Source: Pseudoneurospora amorphoporcata
Taxonomy: Eukaryota; Ascomycota; Sordariomycetes; Sordariales; Sordariaceae
DNA: 37,377 nucleotides
Assembly (NCBI GenBank): GCA_033297205.1
Contig: MU859324.1
Location: 1-37,377 of the forward strand
Direction of reading: 5' to 3'
The translations under genes were made by a program, and so were the position numbers. A model generated the notes under the pieces. The model was not told the origin of the DNA, made no database searches, and worked only from the letters and a program-made list of their open reading frames with translations. This document shows, piece after piece, positions 27,307-37,377 of the stretch. Every line of letters begins with the position of its first letter. Positions within the stretch are counted from its first letter, which is position 1.

Positions 27307-28408
27307 TTATTTGCCAGGGTTGGCAGCGACAAAGTCCTTGCCCTTCTGGATGTTCTTCTTGAGGTCGACAAGGGAAGCATCAATGAGCTTCTGCTCGGAC
27401 TCGACGACGGGGCCGATGGGGAGGATCTTCTCGACGCCGTTGGGGCCGAGCTCGACCTTGGAGGAGAAGAAGTCGATGCCCTGGTCCTTGTAGAGGGGAG
27501 ACTCGACAAAGGTGGGCTCGATGACGCCCTTCTCGCCCTGGGCGGCGCGGAGCAGGGACTCAGCCATGCGGGCACCGGCCATGGCCATGGAAAGGGTGGC
27601 GGAACCGGCGCCGTCCTTGGCCTTGACGACCTCGTCACCACCGAACTGGACACGATGGACGAGCTGGTCGTTGGAGGCCAGGTCGGGGTGGTTGCTCTGG
27701 GAGAAGAGGGGCACAATGGTCACACCGGAGTGGCCGCCGACGACGGTGATGTTCTCGTCCTTGGGGTCCGTGTTCTTGAGCTCCGAGACGAAGCGGGAGG
27801 CGCGGACCACGTCGAGGGTGGTGACGCCGAAGAGGCGCTTGGGGTTGTAGACGCCGGCCTTCTTGAAGACCTCAGAGACGATGGGGACGGTGGAGTTGAC
27901 GGGGTTGGAGATGACGAGGATGTTGGCGTCGGGGCAGCTCTCGGCGCAGGCCTTGGCGAGGTCGCGGACGATGGAGGCGTTGGTGTTGAAGAGGTCGTCG
28001 CGGGTCATGCCGGGCTTGCGGGGGACGCCGGCGGGGATGAGGACGATGGCGGAGCCCTTGAGGGCATCGGCGAGGCCCGAGGCGTTGGGCTCGTAGCCCT
28101 TGACGGTGCTCTTGGTGTTGATGTGGGAGAGATCAGCACCGACACCGGGGGCGCCGCGGATGTCGTAGAGGGCAAGCTCCGTGACTCTGGGGTTGAGCTT
28201 GAGGAGGAGGGAGAGGGGCTGGCCAATGCCACCGGCGGCACCAAGGACGGCGACCTTGGAAAGCTGTTTGGGTGGGGAGAGAGGGTGGTGATGTTAGCAT
28301 GGTGTTGAGCTTCTTCAAGAGGAGGATGAAGCTTGCTTGGACTGGAGCTATACATACCTGGCGGGCAGAGGCCGAAAAGGCACGGGTCTGGATTCTGGGA
28401 GCGAACAT
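27307..28408 (-). CDS. Malate dehydrogenase, mitochondrial, 335 aa, two exons
   Basis: It interconverts malate and oxaloacetate with NAD in the mitochondrial TCA cycle. Exon 1 (28408-28358) encodes MFAPRIQTRAFSASARQ, a basic, Ser/Ala-rich mitochondrial presequence. A 94-nt intron (28357-28264) separates it from exon 2 (28263-27307). The protein then has the NAD-binding loop GAAGGIGQ (residues 25-32), the substrate loop AGVPRKPGMTRDDLFNTNA with catalytic arginines, NPVNSTVPI, and the catalytic His195 in GGHSGVT. It ends KDFVAANPGK. Length and motifs match the family throughout, with no lesion. The presequence argues for the mitochondrial rather than the peroxisomal or cytosolic form. Confidence 0.96.
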
Positions 28409-28954
28409 GATTGCTATGGTGTGTAACGACGGTTGGGAGAGAGAAAAAAAAAAGAAGAAGAAAGAGATCAAAAGTTGGAATCTCGGCCGAAATGTTGTTG
28501 AAGCTGTCTGTGCAACCAATTGTCTCGTTCCTGGTCCCCCCCCAATCCAGCTTAGCGTAATCGGAATGGTCGGCTGGGCATAAGTACCCCGCCCTGCCAA
28601 CTTGTCCGCAGGCCTGAGGCAGCAATGACAGCACATCAGAGGACAACAACACCCAGAGACTTTGTGCATGGTCTGTGCACTTGCTGTTTATGTTGCATCC
28701 GGGTAAAAGGGCCAGTTCATCCCAAAGAGCCTCGATTCACGACAACACATGTGACTTCCAACATGTCTATCATTGTATTCTATTGTACACCCCCAACTCT
28801 ATCACAGCCAACTCCCTCAATTATTAAGATGGAGTAATAAGTATAAACCATATCCAGTTCACTTTCAACTCACCCCACTTTCGGCTTTTCTCTCATGTAC
28901 CTTAAGTCAACTCATAACAATCATCAAGATGTCACATCATGACCCACCCACATC
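28409..28954. other. Intergenic region, promoter of malate dehydrogenase
   Basis: It lies between two minus-strand genes, upstream of malate dehydrogenase and downstream of the P5A ATPase. It holds a purine run at about 28438-28468, presumably in the 5' leader of the dehydrogenase. No small gene is supported. Confidence 0.45.
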
Positions 28955-31900
28955 CTATGCCCCCATTCTCGCCCGCAACCGCCTCTCAAACTCGGCCACC
29001 TTCTCCATCCTCGCTTTCTCCTCCTCTTCCTCCTTCTTCCTCTTCTCCTCCTCGACCTTCTTAGCCTCCTCGGCCCTGCGCATCTTCTCCCTCTCCAGCT
29101 GATCCTCACGGCGCACCGCAATGTCGCGGGCCTTGAGGTCGCTGAATAGGTACTTGAACACAACCTCAACGAGCCAGCACGCCACGTAATCCAAAATCAT
29201 GACCACAGTCATCGTCCACTTGAACTCATCTGTGAAGGGCACCAGCTTCATCTGCTCGTTGAGCTCGGGCACCAGCTCAGTAGAGCAAGCGAAAGCAATG
29301 GCCGTGACACCGATAATGCCGTAGAACATGCCCTTGTTCTCAGAAATAGACTCGCGGAACGGACGGCCTTGATAGTTGACGGCAAAGGTGGAAATCTGCT
29401 GGATGAGCTGGAGAAGGTAAACGGCAGAGTTGAGCAGCGAAGGGGAGAATTCCGCCTCGAGGTCGACACTCTCGGAGCGAGGCGCCATCTTGTCGCAGAA
29501 GCGGGCAATGTAGATGAGCGTGACGACGTGCACGGCGAACTGGCCGAGAATGGAGCCGATAATGTAAAAGTTGAAGATGTTGGGCTGGGGACGCTCCTTG
29601 GAGAGACCCTCCACCGACTTGGCCCGGGAGATGGACAAGAAGCAGACGCTCATGAGCATACCGCTGATGGTGATCTGACCGTCACCAAACTTGATACCCT
29701 CCAGATAGAGGACAGACAAACTGTACGCGCTGATCAAGCAGTTGAGCGCAAGAATCTTGTACATCTGGATCGTGGCAACCAGGGTGCAGCGGCCTTGACG
29801 GATAATGTTGGGAATGGCGATAACGTTGCGCAGCTTGGACGTGAAGGGAGCAGCGACCGAGGCATCGCCAAGCTTAAGCGTGGGAGGCTCATCGTCATCC
29901 ATGTCCATATCCATCATGCCCGAGGTGAGCTTGTCAGCAATGGTGGACGCCTTCTGGGCAGCCGCAGCCTGTGTCTGCTTGGGGTCCTGGTTGATAAGAG
30001 CCTGGGCGCCAGGCGAGGTAATAGTCTCGACGGGAGCGTTGTGGTGGAGGGACTTGGCAAGCATCTCGACAGTGACACCCTTCTTGGCAGCCTCGCGCTC
30101 CATGGCAACCTGGTAGTGCGGGTTGGAGGGTCCGGGCGGGTAAAGGTGAGCGATCAGAGCAGGGACGGGAGGAGCAGGTTGGCCCCAACGCTTCATGAGA
30201 TCAACCTGCCTCTGGTACATATCCTTGATCTTGTTGTTACGGGCGTGTTCGGCAATGCGAATCAGGTCTTCCTGGGTACCGTTGAGGAGAGCAACACCAA
30301 TGTGAGCCTGCTTGAGAGCGCCGACATCGTTGGTGCCATCACCAGCCATGAGAGTGTAGTAACCCATATCCTTGAGACCGAGAAGAATGTCTTCCTTTTG
30401 CTTGGGGGACACGCGAGCGTAGACCCAAGTGTAGCGGAGCAGCGTCTTCCAACCAACCTGTCCCTTGAACTTGGCCAAAGCGTAACCGGTAACACAAAGA
30501 TCCTTGGTCTTGATAATCTCGGGGTCGATGGGCTTGGTAGGATCGACCTCGATGTTGACCTTGTCATCGACGCTGCGCCAGATGAGCTTCTCCTCGCCAT
30601 GGGCGCTGTGCTCGGGGGAATCCAGTATGAGAACATCACGGTCAACAATCTCGACCTCGCGGGCGACGTGGACAGCAGTAAGCGGGTTATCGCCGGTAAT
30701 CATGACAACACGGTGGCTGCTCTCGTTGAGCATCTGAACGGCTTGCTTGGCATCCTCCTTGAGAGGGCACTGGAGGACAAGGAACCCGGCAAAGATGAGG
30801 TCAGCCTCAACGTTCTCGCGCTTAAGGTCGTTGATCTTGCTGGAACCCAGCTCGTTTTCGGTAGTCAGTTGCTTGTAGGCGAGAGCCAGAACACGGGAAC
30901 CGCGGCGAGTAAAGTACTTGTACGTCTCTTCGTAGTCCTTGGGAATGGTAACCAGCATCTTCATGATCGTCTCGGGCGCGCCCTTGACGGCAACAAATGT
31001 GCCGCGGAGCTTCTGGCCCGTCTTGGAATCGGTAGCGTTGACAGTGGCGACGGAGCTCTGACGCTTCAGGGCACTGGAGAACTGGAAGCGGCGCTTGACC
31101 TGGACGTTGCCATGGACGGTGCTCTTGGCGCCAGTCCTGGCCTTGAGCATATCGTTCTGGCCAAGAGACCAGCCGAGGGCAGTGAGGGTAGCCTTCTCCA
31201 TGGGATCACCGACAATGTCTCCCTCATCGAGCCTAACAAGAGCGTGGGCAGTGGCCAGAACGAGGGTAGTCTCCAAACCGGCCTCGTCAACAGGGGTCAT
31301 GTGGCTGTGAGCACCGTCGGACTCGCGCGGGGTGTCGGTGCCGGAATGGCCGAGACCAAGACCAGCAATGCCCTCAACAACGAGATCCTCGCCAGTGAGA
31401 GTACCAGTCTTGTCAAAGCAGGCGACGTCGATACGGCCAGCAAACGGAATTCTGAAGGGCTCAGTGCAGAAGATGGCAAACTTGGCAAGGGCAGACAAAC
31501 TGGTGTTGACAGCCAAGCTAAGCTCCATGGGCAGCTCAGGAGGAACGACACTGGTGACAATCAAGACGCAGTCGAGCATAAGCTTGGAGCGCTTGCGGTC
31601 CTTGCGAACACCCTCGTCCCAGACATACCAAGAAGCGGCAAGGGCGAAGATCAGGAGGAACAGAATGAAGAACAGGGCCTCGACGTTGTTGGCGGACACG
31701 CGCTCGGTCGAGTAGATCATGGTGCGAACCAAGCTACCCTGCGAAGTCTCGAAACCCGTCTTGGTGACAATAGCCATGGCGCCGTTATCGGGAGGAGTAG
31801 GGACACCAGAGGCGAGCTTGGGCTTCTCCTCATCGGGGTTGCCGTGGGTGATCTGGAGGACCTTGGTGCCGCCCCAGAGGAAGGCGTTCTTGTCAAGACC

Positions 31901-32579
31901 CTCGGTGTCAATCTGGGCGTCGCCGGGACGGAGCTGGATGGAGTCCTTCAACAGAGGGGTACTCTCGCCGGAAAGCATGGCCTCGTTGACGATGGCGGTT
32001 CCCTCGACCAAGATCATGTCGCAAGCAACACCGCTGTCTTCCTTTGTACGTGTGACCGAAACAAGATCACCGGGGAGAAGCTTGTCGCTCGTGGTCTCGG
32101 TCCACTTGCCGAGGCGATAGGCGTAAATCTCGTAGGGCTTGATGCTCATGCTGCGGAATTCGTTGAGAGTGCGCTGGCGCTGCCAGACGACGGTGCTCTC
32201 GAAGACAACGAGCATGAAGAGGGTGAAGAGCGAGTAGTACCAGTATTCGTCCAGCATCCACAGACCGACGCAGAAGACCTGGAACACGAAGAATGGGGCG
32301 ACGGCGTGTTCCTTGAAAAGCTCGGTGAAAGTAGGGACGGGGATATCGAACGTGTTTGAGCCGTAGTGCTGCTCCAAGCGGTCGAGCTCCGAGGCGGTCG
32401 TGATGCCCCTGGACTTCTGGAAGGCCTCGAGCTTGGGCTTGGGCTCCTCGTCGATCTGATACGTGAGGGTGCTGAAGGAGTTGGTCTCGGCATTGTAGAG
32501 GAATCGGCGCTTCTGGAAGAGGAACGAGGTGTTGGTCTTGCCTCCGGCCTGTGAGGTGGTTTCAAGTTAGCATTCGGTC

Positions 32580-32637
<58 letters not shown>

Positions 32638-33008
32638 GGGGGCAAACTAACAGTATCGCGCACAATGGGGCAGATGTCGGAAATGCCAGCGTTAGCAATG
32701 GGGATGACCTTGATCAGCTGGGCATCTTGCACGGAACGGGCCTTCTTCGCGGTGAAAGTGGCACGAAGGTTGATGTTCCAGTGGGTGCAGAGCCAGACGA
32801 GGGCCTGGATGGTGATGATGGTGCCGGACCAGACAAAGGTCCATTCCTGGCCATTGATGTGCTTTTCGTAGAGGTCTTGGTCGAGGTAGTAACGGAAGAA
32901 GATGGGCCAGATGATGGCAAAGGGCCAGACGTAGGCGTGGAGGTAGAGAGGCAGCGGCCTCAACAACTCGGCTGACTGGATCTGCGCGTTGTCGACGAGC
33001 GGCGCCAT
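28955..33008 (-). CDS. P5A-type ATPase, Spf1 family (ER transmembrane-helix dislocase), 1316 aa, two exons
   Basis: Exon 1 is 33008-32652 (119 codons, MAPLVDNAQIQSAELLRPLP) and exon 2 is 32548-28955; the 103-nt intron has donor GTTAGT, branch GCTAAC and acceptor CACAG. The protein has N-terminal membrane segments, then the actuator motif LSGESTPL. Next come the phosphorylation motif DKTGTLT with Asp498, the TGDNPLTA motif, and the hinge MAGDGTNDVGALKQA. Further C-terminal membrane helices follow, and a Lys/Glu coiled-coil tail (KKVEEEKRKKEEEEEKARM). The family sits in the endoplasmic reticulum; yeast Spf1 removes mistargeted tail-anchored helices and affects sterol, manganese and calcium homeostasis. 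The length is a little above that of yeast Spf1. No lesion was seen. Confidence 0.95.
32584..32636. repeat. (CT)n microsatellite in the P5A ATPase intron
   Basis: About 26 uninterrupted CT units lie within the intron (32549-32651), close to the donor side; on the gene's strand it reads AG. It fills half of a 103-nt intron, so length changes would alter the donor-to-branch distance. Confidence 0.9.
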
Positions 33009-34258
33009 GATAGCGGTTCGACGGGGGTTGGGGGTGGTTGTCGACTATAGAGACGGCATCGAACAACGGCGTCTTTGGGGGGTGTGGTCGAAGCGTTCGT
33101 TATGTTATTATGTTGGTGATTGATGGGAGCAGTCGACTCGATGGTGTCGATGTTGAGGTGTTGCTCTGGTCGGTTGCTGGTTGTTTGTCTCGGATGAATT
33201 GGACACTTTTCGTTCGCCTGGGACACTTTTTCCCACCAACAAATGGAACGACTGGCAAGTCCGAGCCAAGATTCAGACAGGACTAGCGCTTTTCTGTTGG
33301 CTTCAGCACCTGTCCTCAGCGCTGCGCGTCCGCTGGCGACGTAACCAACGCCACCTTTCAGTGGACTTTTTGCCCCGAAACGCCAGTAGCCCACTTCCAA
33401 GTGGACCGCGCCGCTCTGGATCCACAAATGACACGAGGCGAACCGTGCACGTTGATCCCGGCAGGCAGGCGCGCCATGAGCAGCCGTTGTTTGCCGGCCG
33501 AGACCCAGAGGCGGACGAAGAGTTCAACATCTCATTCCTGCCCGCTGTGTCTCGCTTTCCCAAACATGGCTTACGACGAGACTCCTCATGGCCGAACCCG
33601 CCTACCCTGTTCTTCTATGAATTAGCTACTCTGTACTTAGTTTGGGTATTACATTGAGTTTCTATCCCCATTTCCTATTCTCGTTTTTGTGTTGATCATG
33701 TACAAACAAGCCCATTCTGCAGCTTGCCATGCTGTCGCTGTCACTGGATTTAAGCTGGCCTTGATTGCACAGTTCAAGTTGTCTTGTGGTCTAAATCCGA
33801 CCCTTTCATTGCGTCCTGGCCTTGACGTTGATCCATCATTTACATGCCGTTATCGGCGAGGAGAACAAATCTGTGTCAGGGGCCGATGAGAGTTTGTGCA
33901 ACCGAGAAGTTTTGTTTGGTAGACGCCAAGCAATTTGCCCCTCATGACTGGTTATCTACAAGAAACAGAAGCGCTCTTTCCAGCCAGAGCACAAATGTCT
34001 TCTGGGGCTACGACATAGGCCCCATGACTCTGACACTCTCCAAGTCGGTGAGCAGACCAACCTAGTAAGCAAGATGAGAGTTGAAATGAGCCATCCTGCT
34101 TTTTATTACCTCATGGCATCCTTCCTAGCACCCTATCACTGATGTATGTTCCCCAACCTAGCGGAGGCGAGAAGAGCCAAGGTAGGCCACTCACCCTTGC
34201 ATTAATTCATTAAACGCCATCCGAGATGCCAGCTGACAGTCGTCACTAAAAGATGTAG
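33009..34258. other. Intergenic region
   Basis: Upstream of the P5A ATPase. Contains no supported gene; short frames at 33181-33657 and 33689-34065 lack recognisable features. Confidence 0.4.
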
Positions 34259-34800
34259 ATGTGCCCCGAAAGTCTCAGTCCCAGTACCCCCAGATGCCCT
34301 CTAGGCAGGCCACCCATAGTCTTGCACCATTATCAGCTTGAGAACGTTATTCATGATCTCAGAGACACGATCCTGGTAGCCCTCGACTTCGAGATGATCC
34401 ATCACCCCAATACGTCAAGACACTATCCGAATCGCAAAAGATGTCCGAGCTCGGCATCGCTATCTACGACCCTCGAGATGCCGCCGCCTCCTCCTCCGAG
34501 TGCCTGACATATATCAGGAAGAAGAGAACCATGGACACCCAGACATCCATTCGCAATAAGCGCAACCACCTAGAGATAGCGGTCTCCTATTCCCCGGAGA
34601 ACAATTACTGGCCTTGCAGTTATCATGGCCCGCTTTCGCCCCAGGCACCCCTCGTCCGCCTCTCCAAGCAACCATTGTTACCATGCCATCAACTGTTCCA
34701 TCAGCGGCCTGGCCAGCTCCTGTTCCCATTCCTTCGGCACCAACTCCAGGCCCTATTATGCGCCCCAGAGTGTACACCAGGGCATATGAAGCCGGTCTGA
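34259..34800 (+). pseudogene. Decayed paralogue of the Gfd2/YDR514C-like gene at 36097
   Basis: The first segment encodes DLRDTILVALDFEMIHHP, matching KTQKDTIFVAVDVENIDP of the intact gene, including both acidic residues of the D-x-E motif (codons at 34385 and 34391). The frame then shifts between about 34394 and 34411 and continues as TLSESQKMSELGIAIYDPRD, matching MEKLSEMGVAVFDPRS. The frame stays open to 34800 but similarity fades into Pro-rich sequence. The middle and the HNAxND motif of the family are absent. It reads as a truncated, frameshifted copy. A short spliced gene is the less likely alternative. Confidence 0.65.
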
Positions 34801-36096
34801 TACGCTGGTTGGCTAGAGTGTTCGGCGCCATTTCAGGCCGGTTGGTTTCGTGTAACATTGTCAATCAGATCCGCAGATGGGCGGGGAGCAGGGAGGCTCA
34901 GAGCAAAGAATGGGCGTGTAGGTATTCAGGGCATGGCCAATTCCTGACCCTTCGCCAAAGTTGCAGCCATGCACGTAAAATTTTATGCGTCTTTCTTAAG
35001 TCCGATCTTCATTTTCCTTTCATGCAACGCAGCCAGAATGCCCAACACGGTCGGTCCAACGCAGGAAAGCAGAGCATCGGCAGGATACCTCCGATCAAGG
35101 CAGTCACAACCGCCCTGTTGGAAGGGGTGTGTGCAGGTTCCAATCGCCGCCGCGGCCCCGGAGCCTTTCTCGGAATCGGTATCATCGTCTTGATTGCGAG
35201 TTGTCATCCTTGTCTTTGTCCCAGAGATTCATGCTGACGAAATATGCAGGATCATTCCAAGATTAGAATCTGAACACAATGGCTTTGTTTACTCGGCTTC
35301 CTTTTCTGGACGCTGTTGTGGATCATCTCCTTTTCAAGTGCAGGCCCGGTGCGACCTGCAGACTCCGAGAAGCACTGCACAGCTTGTCACCGAGGCTTTC
35401 ATCGAGCATATATGCACAAATTATCCGTGTGCATATGCATCTTAATTGGTTCAGCGTTACCTCTATGCAACATCAACTCCCTTGATTCCCATTGGTTCAA
35501 AGCCACTTACATGGTCGATATTGGGACTTGAGCTCTCCCGACGTTGTCTTCAACGCCAGAAAACGAGGAAACGGGTCAAGTGGCCGAAGAGACGCATCGA
35601 CAAACTACGGACCAAGATGGCCTGGTCCCTGCTTTTGAGTTCAAAAGCTTGCGGCAGATGGATGCCGGAAAGGCTGAGCGTGAAATGTGGGTGAATGAAA
35701 GAGGCTGGGATAATGGGTGGTGTTGTCAAAACCATGGCGCTCGAGAGTCACCCCGGCAGCACCTCTCGGACTTCCCAAGGAGCGGGCAATTCTTGCTTCC
35801 AAGCCAAGTTATTTCCGGCTTTACGACTGTTGCATCTCAGCCAACATCAGTGTTGTCACGATTGCAGAAGTCCGGGGGTTGTGGCTTTCGGCAATTACGC
35901 GTGTATTTACCTTTTCCCGTACTGATTAAATGTTTAAACTGTGGTATATACGCCTTCCGTTACCCCCCTTCCTTTGCTACAAGGCCAATCTCTTCCTTTC
36001 CCCATCCTGTTCTTCAACCTCTTTCTCCGCACTCTACGCATCATCAAGTTTCCACTCAACCCAAAATACTATGATTACCACCAACGAACAGCGAAA
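34801..36096. other. Intergenic region upstream of the Gfd2-like gene
   Basis: Several open frames (34614-35237, 35544-36074) cross it without recognisable motifs. The first may contain more of the decayed paralogue's Pro/Ala-rich tail. CT-rich sequence at about 35960-36020 fits a promoter for the gene at 36097. Confidence 0.4.
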
Positions 36097-37287
36097 ATGA
36101 GATCCACATGCCCGCCACCTCCGGCTGTCCACAGCTATGTGGACTTGGTAAACTTCAAGAAAACACAAAAAGACACCATTTTTGTGGCTGTCGATGTTGA
36201 GAACATCGACCCCGCACCTCGATACACGCCCATGGAGAAACTGTCAGAGATGGGCGTGGCAGTTTTCGACCCAAGAAGTTCTTCTTCGAGTTCTGAGATT
36301 GAGCAAGTTCAGGCAATCGACGTTCAACACACCCTGATTGACGAGTGGGCATGGGTAAACTCTGAGACTTGCCCCAATCGCAACAAACCCTGGCATGTCG
36401 GGGTACACAAGGCCTCGCCATACACCGCAACGTTCTGTCCGAGCAAGGTCCAGTCAAGGCAGAAGGTGATGAGGGAGCTCACGAAATTCTTGCAAGCTCT
36501 TCAAAAACAAAACCTCACAGCAAAGGAGATTGCCGGCGGCGTCCGTCGCAAGGTTGTCGTCCTGTCGTGGGACTCGAACGCCGAGTCTAAGCTTTTTGAC
36601 GACTATGCTTACGATTTTATCGGCTCCACTAAGATTGAGCACTGGGATTTCCAGTTGTGGGAACCGATTTTGACACGGTTCGGCCGTAAGAACAAGACTG
36701 GTGCCGAAAAGTTTTACCAGTCAACTGGCGTTCTGGGCTCAGGGGATAATTCCATCACGCTCCACAATGCGTCCAACGACGCGTGGGCTCAGTTGGCTAC
36801 CCTCCTCCGCTTCTTTCACATGTCGGAGGAGTGCTTTTCTCGCTGGGTATGTGCTGGTGAAGATCTTAAGCCCCTCGATATGAGCTGGGTCGATCTCGAG
36901 ATTCTCCACTACAACAGCGGCTTGGAAGGCAAGTGTAAGCGCAACTGGAACAGATATGGACCGTGGGAGGTCTCATTGGAGTTACGCCCTGTCCCCCACG
37001 GCAGGGCCACGATGGAACAAGAATGCAATCAGCATCTGAATCCTATCCTGCCCCCGGCTTTGAACGACACTGTCGCCTTCCCTTCACTGCCTGCTCCTAC
37101 TATAGCACCCGTCAAGGCAGCCAACCGGAACTGGTCGAAGAATCCAGGTGGTGCCAGCCAAAGTATTGCCAGCCAATCCACCAGACCCCCGGAGACTTCT
37201 TCATCGACATCATCCTCGGCTTCATCATCGCCGTCGGCTTCTCCTTTGACGAACTCCTCAACGCCCCCTTCAACTGTGCCGTTGTGA
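36097..37287 (+). CDS. Gfd2/YDR514C-like protein with RNase-H-like (DEDD exonuclease) fold, 396 aa
   Basis: The start is the ATG in GCGAAAATGAGA; the frame is open to 35941, but the upstream part is hydrophobic and promoter-like. The core begins with DTIFVAVDVENI, where Asp33 and Glu35 match the first acidic motif of DEDD-type nucleases. LSEMGVAVFDPRS follows, then VVVLSWDSNAESKLFDDY, and TLHNASNDAWAQLATLLRFF with His223 and Asp228, the HNAxND motif typical of the Gfd2/YDR514C family. Residues beyond about 330 are Ser/Thr/Pro-rich and disordered. Yeast Gfd2 was found as a high-copy suppressor linked to mRNA export, but its biochemical role is unclear. Some catalytic acids may be absent, so activity is uncertain. 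A decayed paralogue lies 1.3 kb upstream on the same strand. Confidence 0.8.
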   Translation: MRSTCPPPPAVHSYVDLVNFKKTQKDTIFVAVDVENIDPAPRYTPMEKLSEMGVAVFDPRSSSSSSEIEQVQAIDVQHTLIDEWAWVNSETCPNRNKPWHVGVHKASPYTATFCPSKVQSRQKVMRELTKFLQALQKQNLTAKEIAGGVRRKVVVLSWDSNAESKLFDDYAYDFIGSTKIEHWDFQLWEPILTRFGRKNKTGAEKFYQSTGVLGSGDNSITLHNASNDAWAQLATLLRFFHMSEECFSRWVCAGEDLKPLDMSWVDLEILHYNSGLEGKCKRNWNRYGPWEVSLELRPVPHGRATMEQECNQHLNPILPPALNDTVAFPSLPAPTIAPVKAANRNWSKNPGGASQSIASQSTRPPETSSSTSSSASSSPSASPLTNSSTPPSTVPL

Positions 37288-37377
37288 CAAGGGCTGTATT
37301 CAGGGCTTGGAACAGTAGTTCAATTCAGCTAATAAACTTCTTTGGTCTCGAAGGCCTTGTTGATCTTCTCAACCTCC

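Noticed and set aside
27079..28308. 409-codon open frame antisense to malate dehydrogenase
   Set aside because: Third-position G/C bias of the real gene removes stops on the opposite strand; its Gly/Asp/Val-rich composition is typical of such shadows and no signal supports it.
29369..32359. 996-codon open frame antisense to the P5A ATPase
   Set aside because: Mirror of a highly expressed codon-biased gene whose own frame carries all P-type ATPase motifs.
34614..35237. 207-codon + strand frame
   Set aside because: No recognisable motif and it overlaps the decayed paralogue; composition drifts from Pro/Ala-rich to random.

Overview
This window comes from a filamentous ascomycete, most likely a Sordariales fungus of the Neurospora/Sordaria type. 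The evidence is short 60-100 nt introns with fungal donor and CTAAC-like branch sites, a HET-domain gene, a LaeA-like methyltransferase, a P5A ATPase with one intron, and an AT-rich, transition-riddled left edge that looks like RIP (repeat-induced point mutation). The species call is inference. A 10-N scaffold gap (24677-24686) shows this is draft sequence, so some frame breaks could be assembly or homopolymer errors.

Layout. 1-1901 holds no convincing gene: an AT-rich segment and small diverged direct repeats. 1902-2951 (-) is a lineage-type hypothetical protein. 4631-5079 (+) is a two-exon NIF3/YqfO-type PII-like protein. 5492-7166 (+) is a broken HET-domain gene. 7640-8988 (-) is a four-exon LaeA-like methyltransferase with a GC-AG intron. 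After a long intergenic stretch, 11796-14477 (+) is an 893-residue low-complexity nuclear-looking protein. 14930-15193 (-) is a possible small secreted protein. 15478-17062 (-) is a CPA-type Na+/H+ antiporter carrying an in-frame stop and a frameshift.

18291-26169 holds two neighbouring secreted repeat proteins on the + strand. The first (18291-21212, with a decaying tail to about 21870) is cysteine-rich and full of Lys-Arg sites. It contains three nearly identical Lys-Arg-bounded peptide cassettes and chitin-binding-like modules. The second (22945-26169) is extensin-like, with polyproline and about 25 copies of an 8-residue tyrosine/proline repeat; its intron contains the scaffold gap between two poly-T tracts.

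The right part is mostly conserved housekeeping: mitochondrial malate dehydrogenase (27307-28408, -) and an ER P5A ATPase of the Spf1 family (28955-33008, -). At the right edge an intact Gfd2/YDR514C-like RNase-H-fold protein (36097-37287, +) lies next to a decayed paralogue (about 34259-34800, +). The most promising novelty is the Kex2-type peptide precursor architecture at 18291-21870. The wider pattern is a neighbourhood of birth and decay: broken HET gene, broken antiporter, relic paralogue and eroding repeat modules beside intact housekeeping genes.
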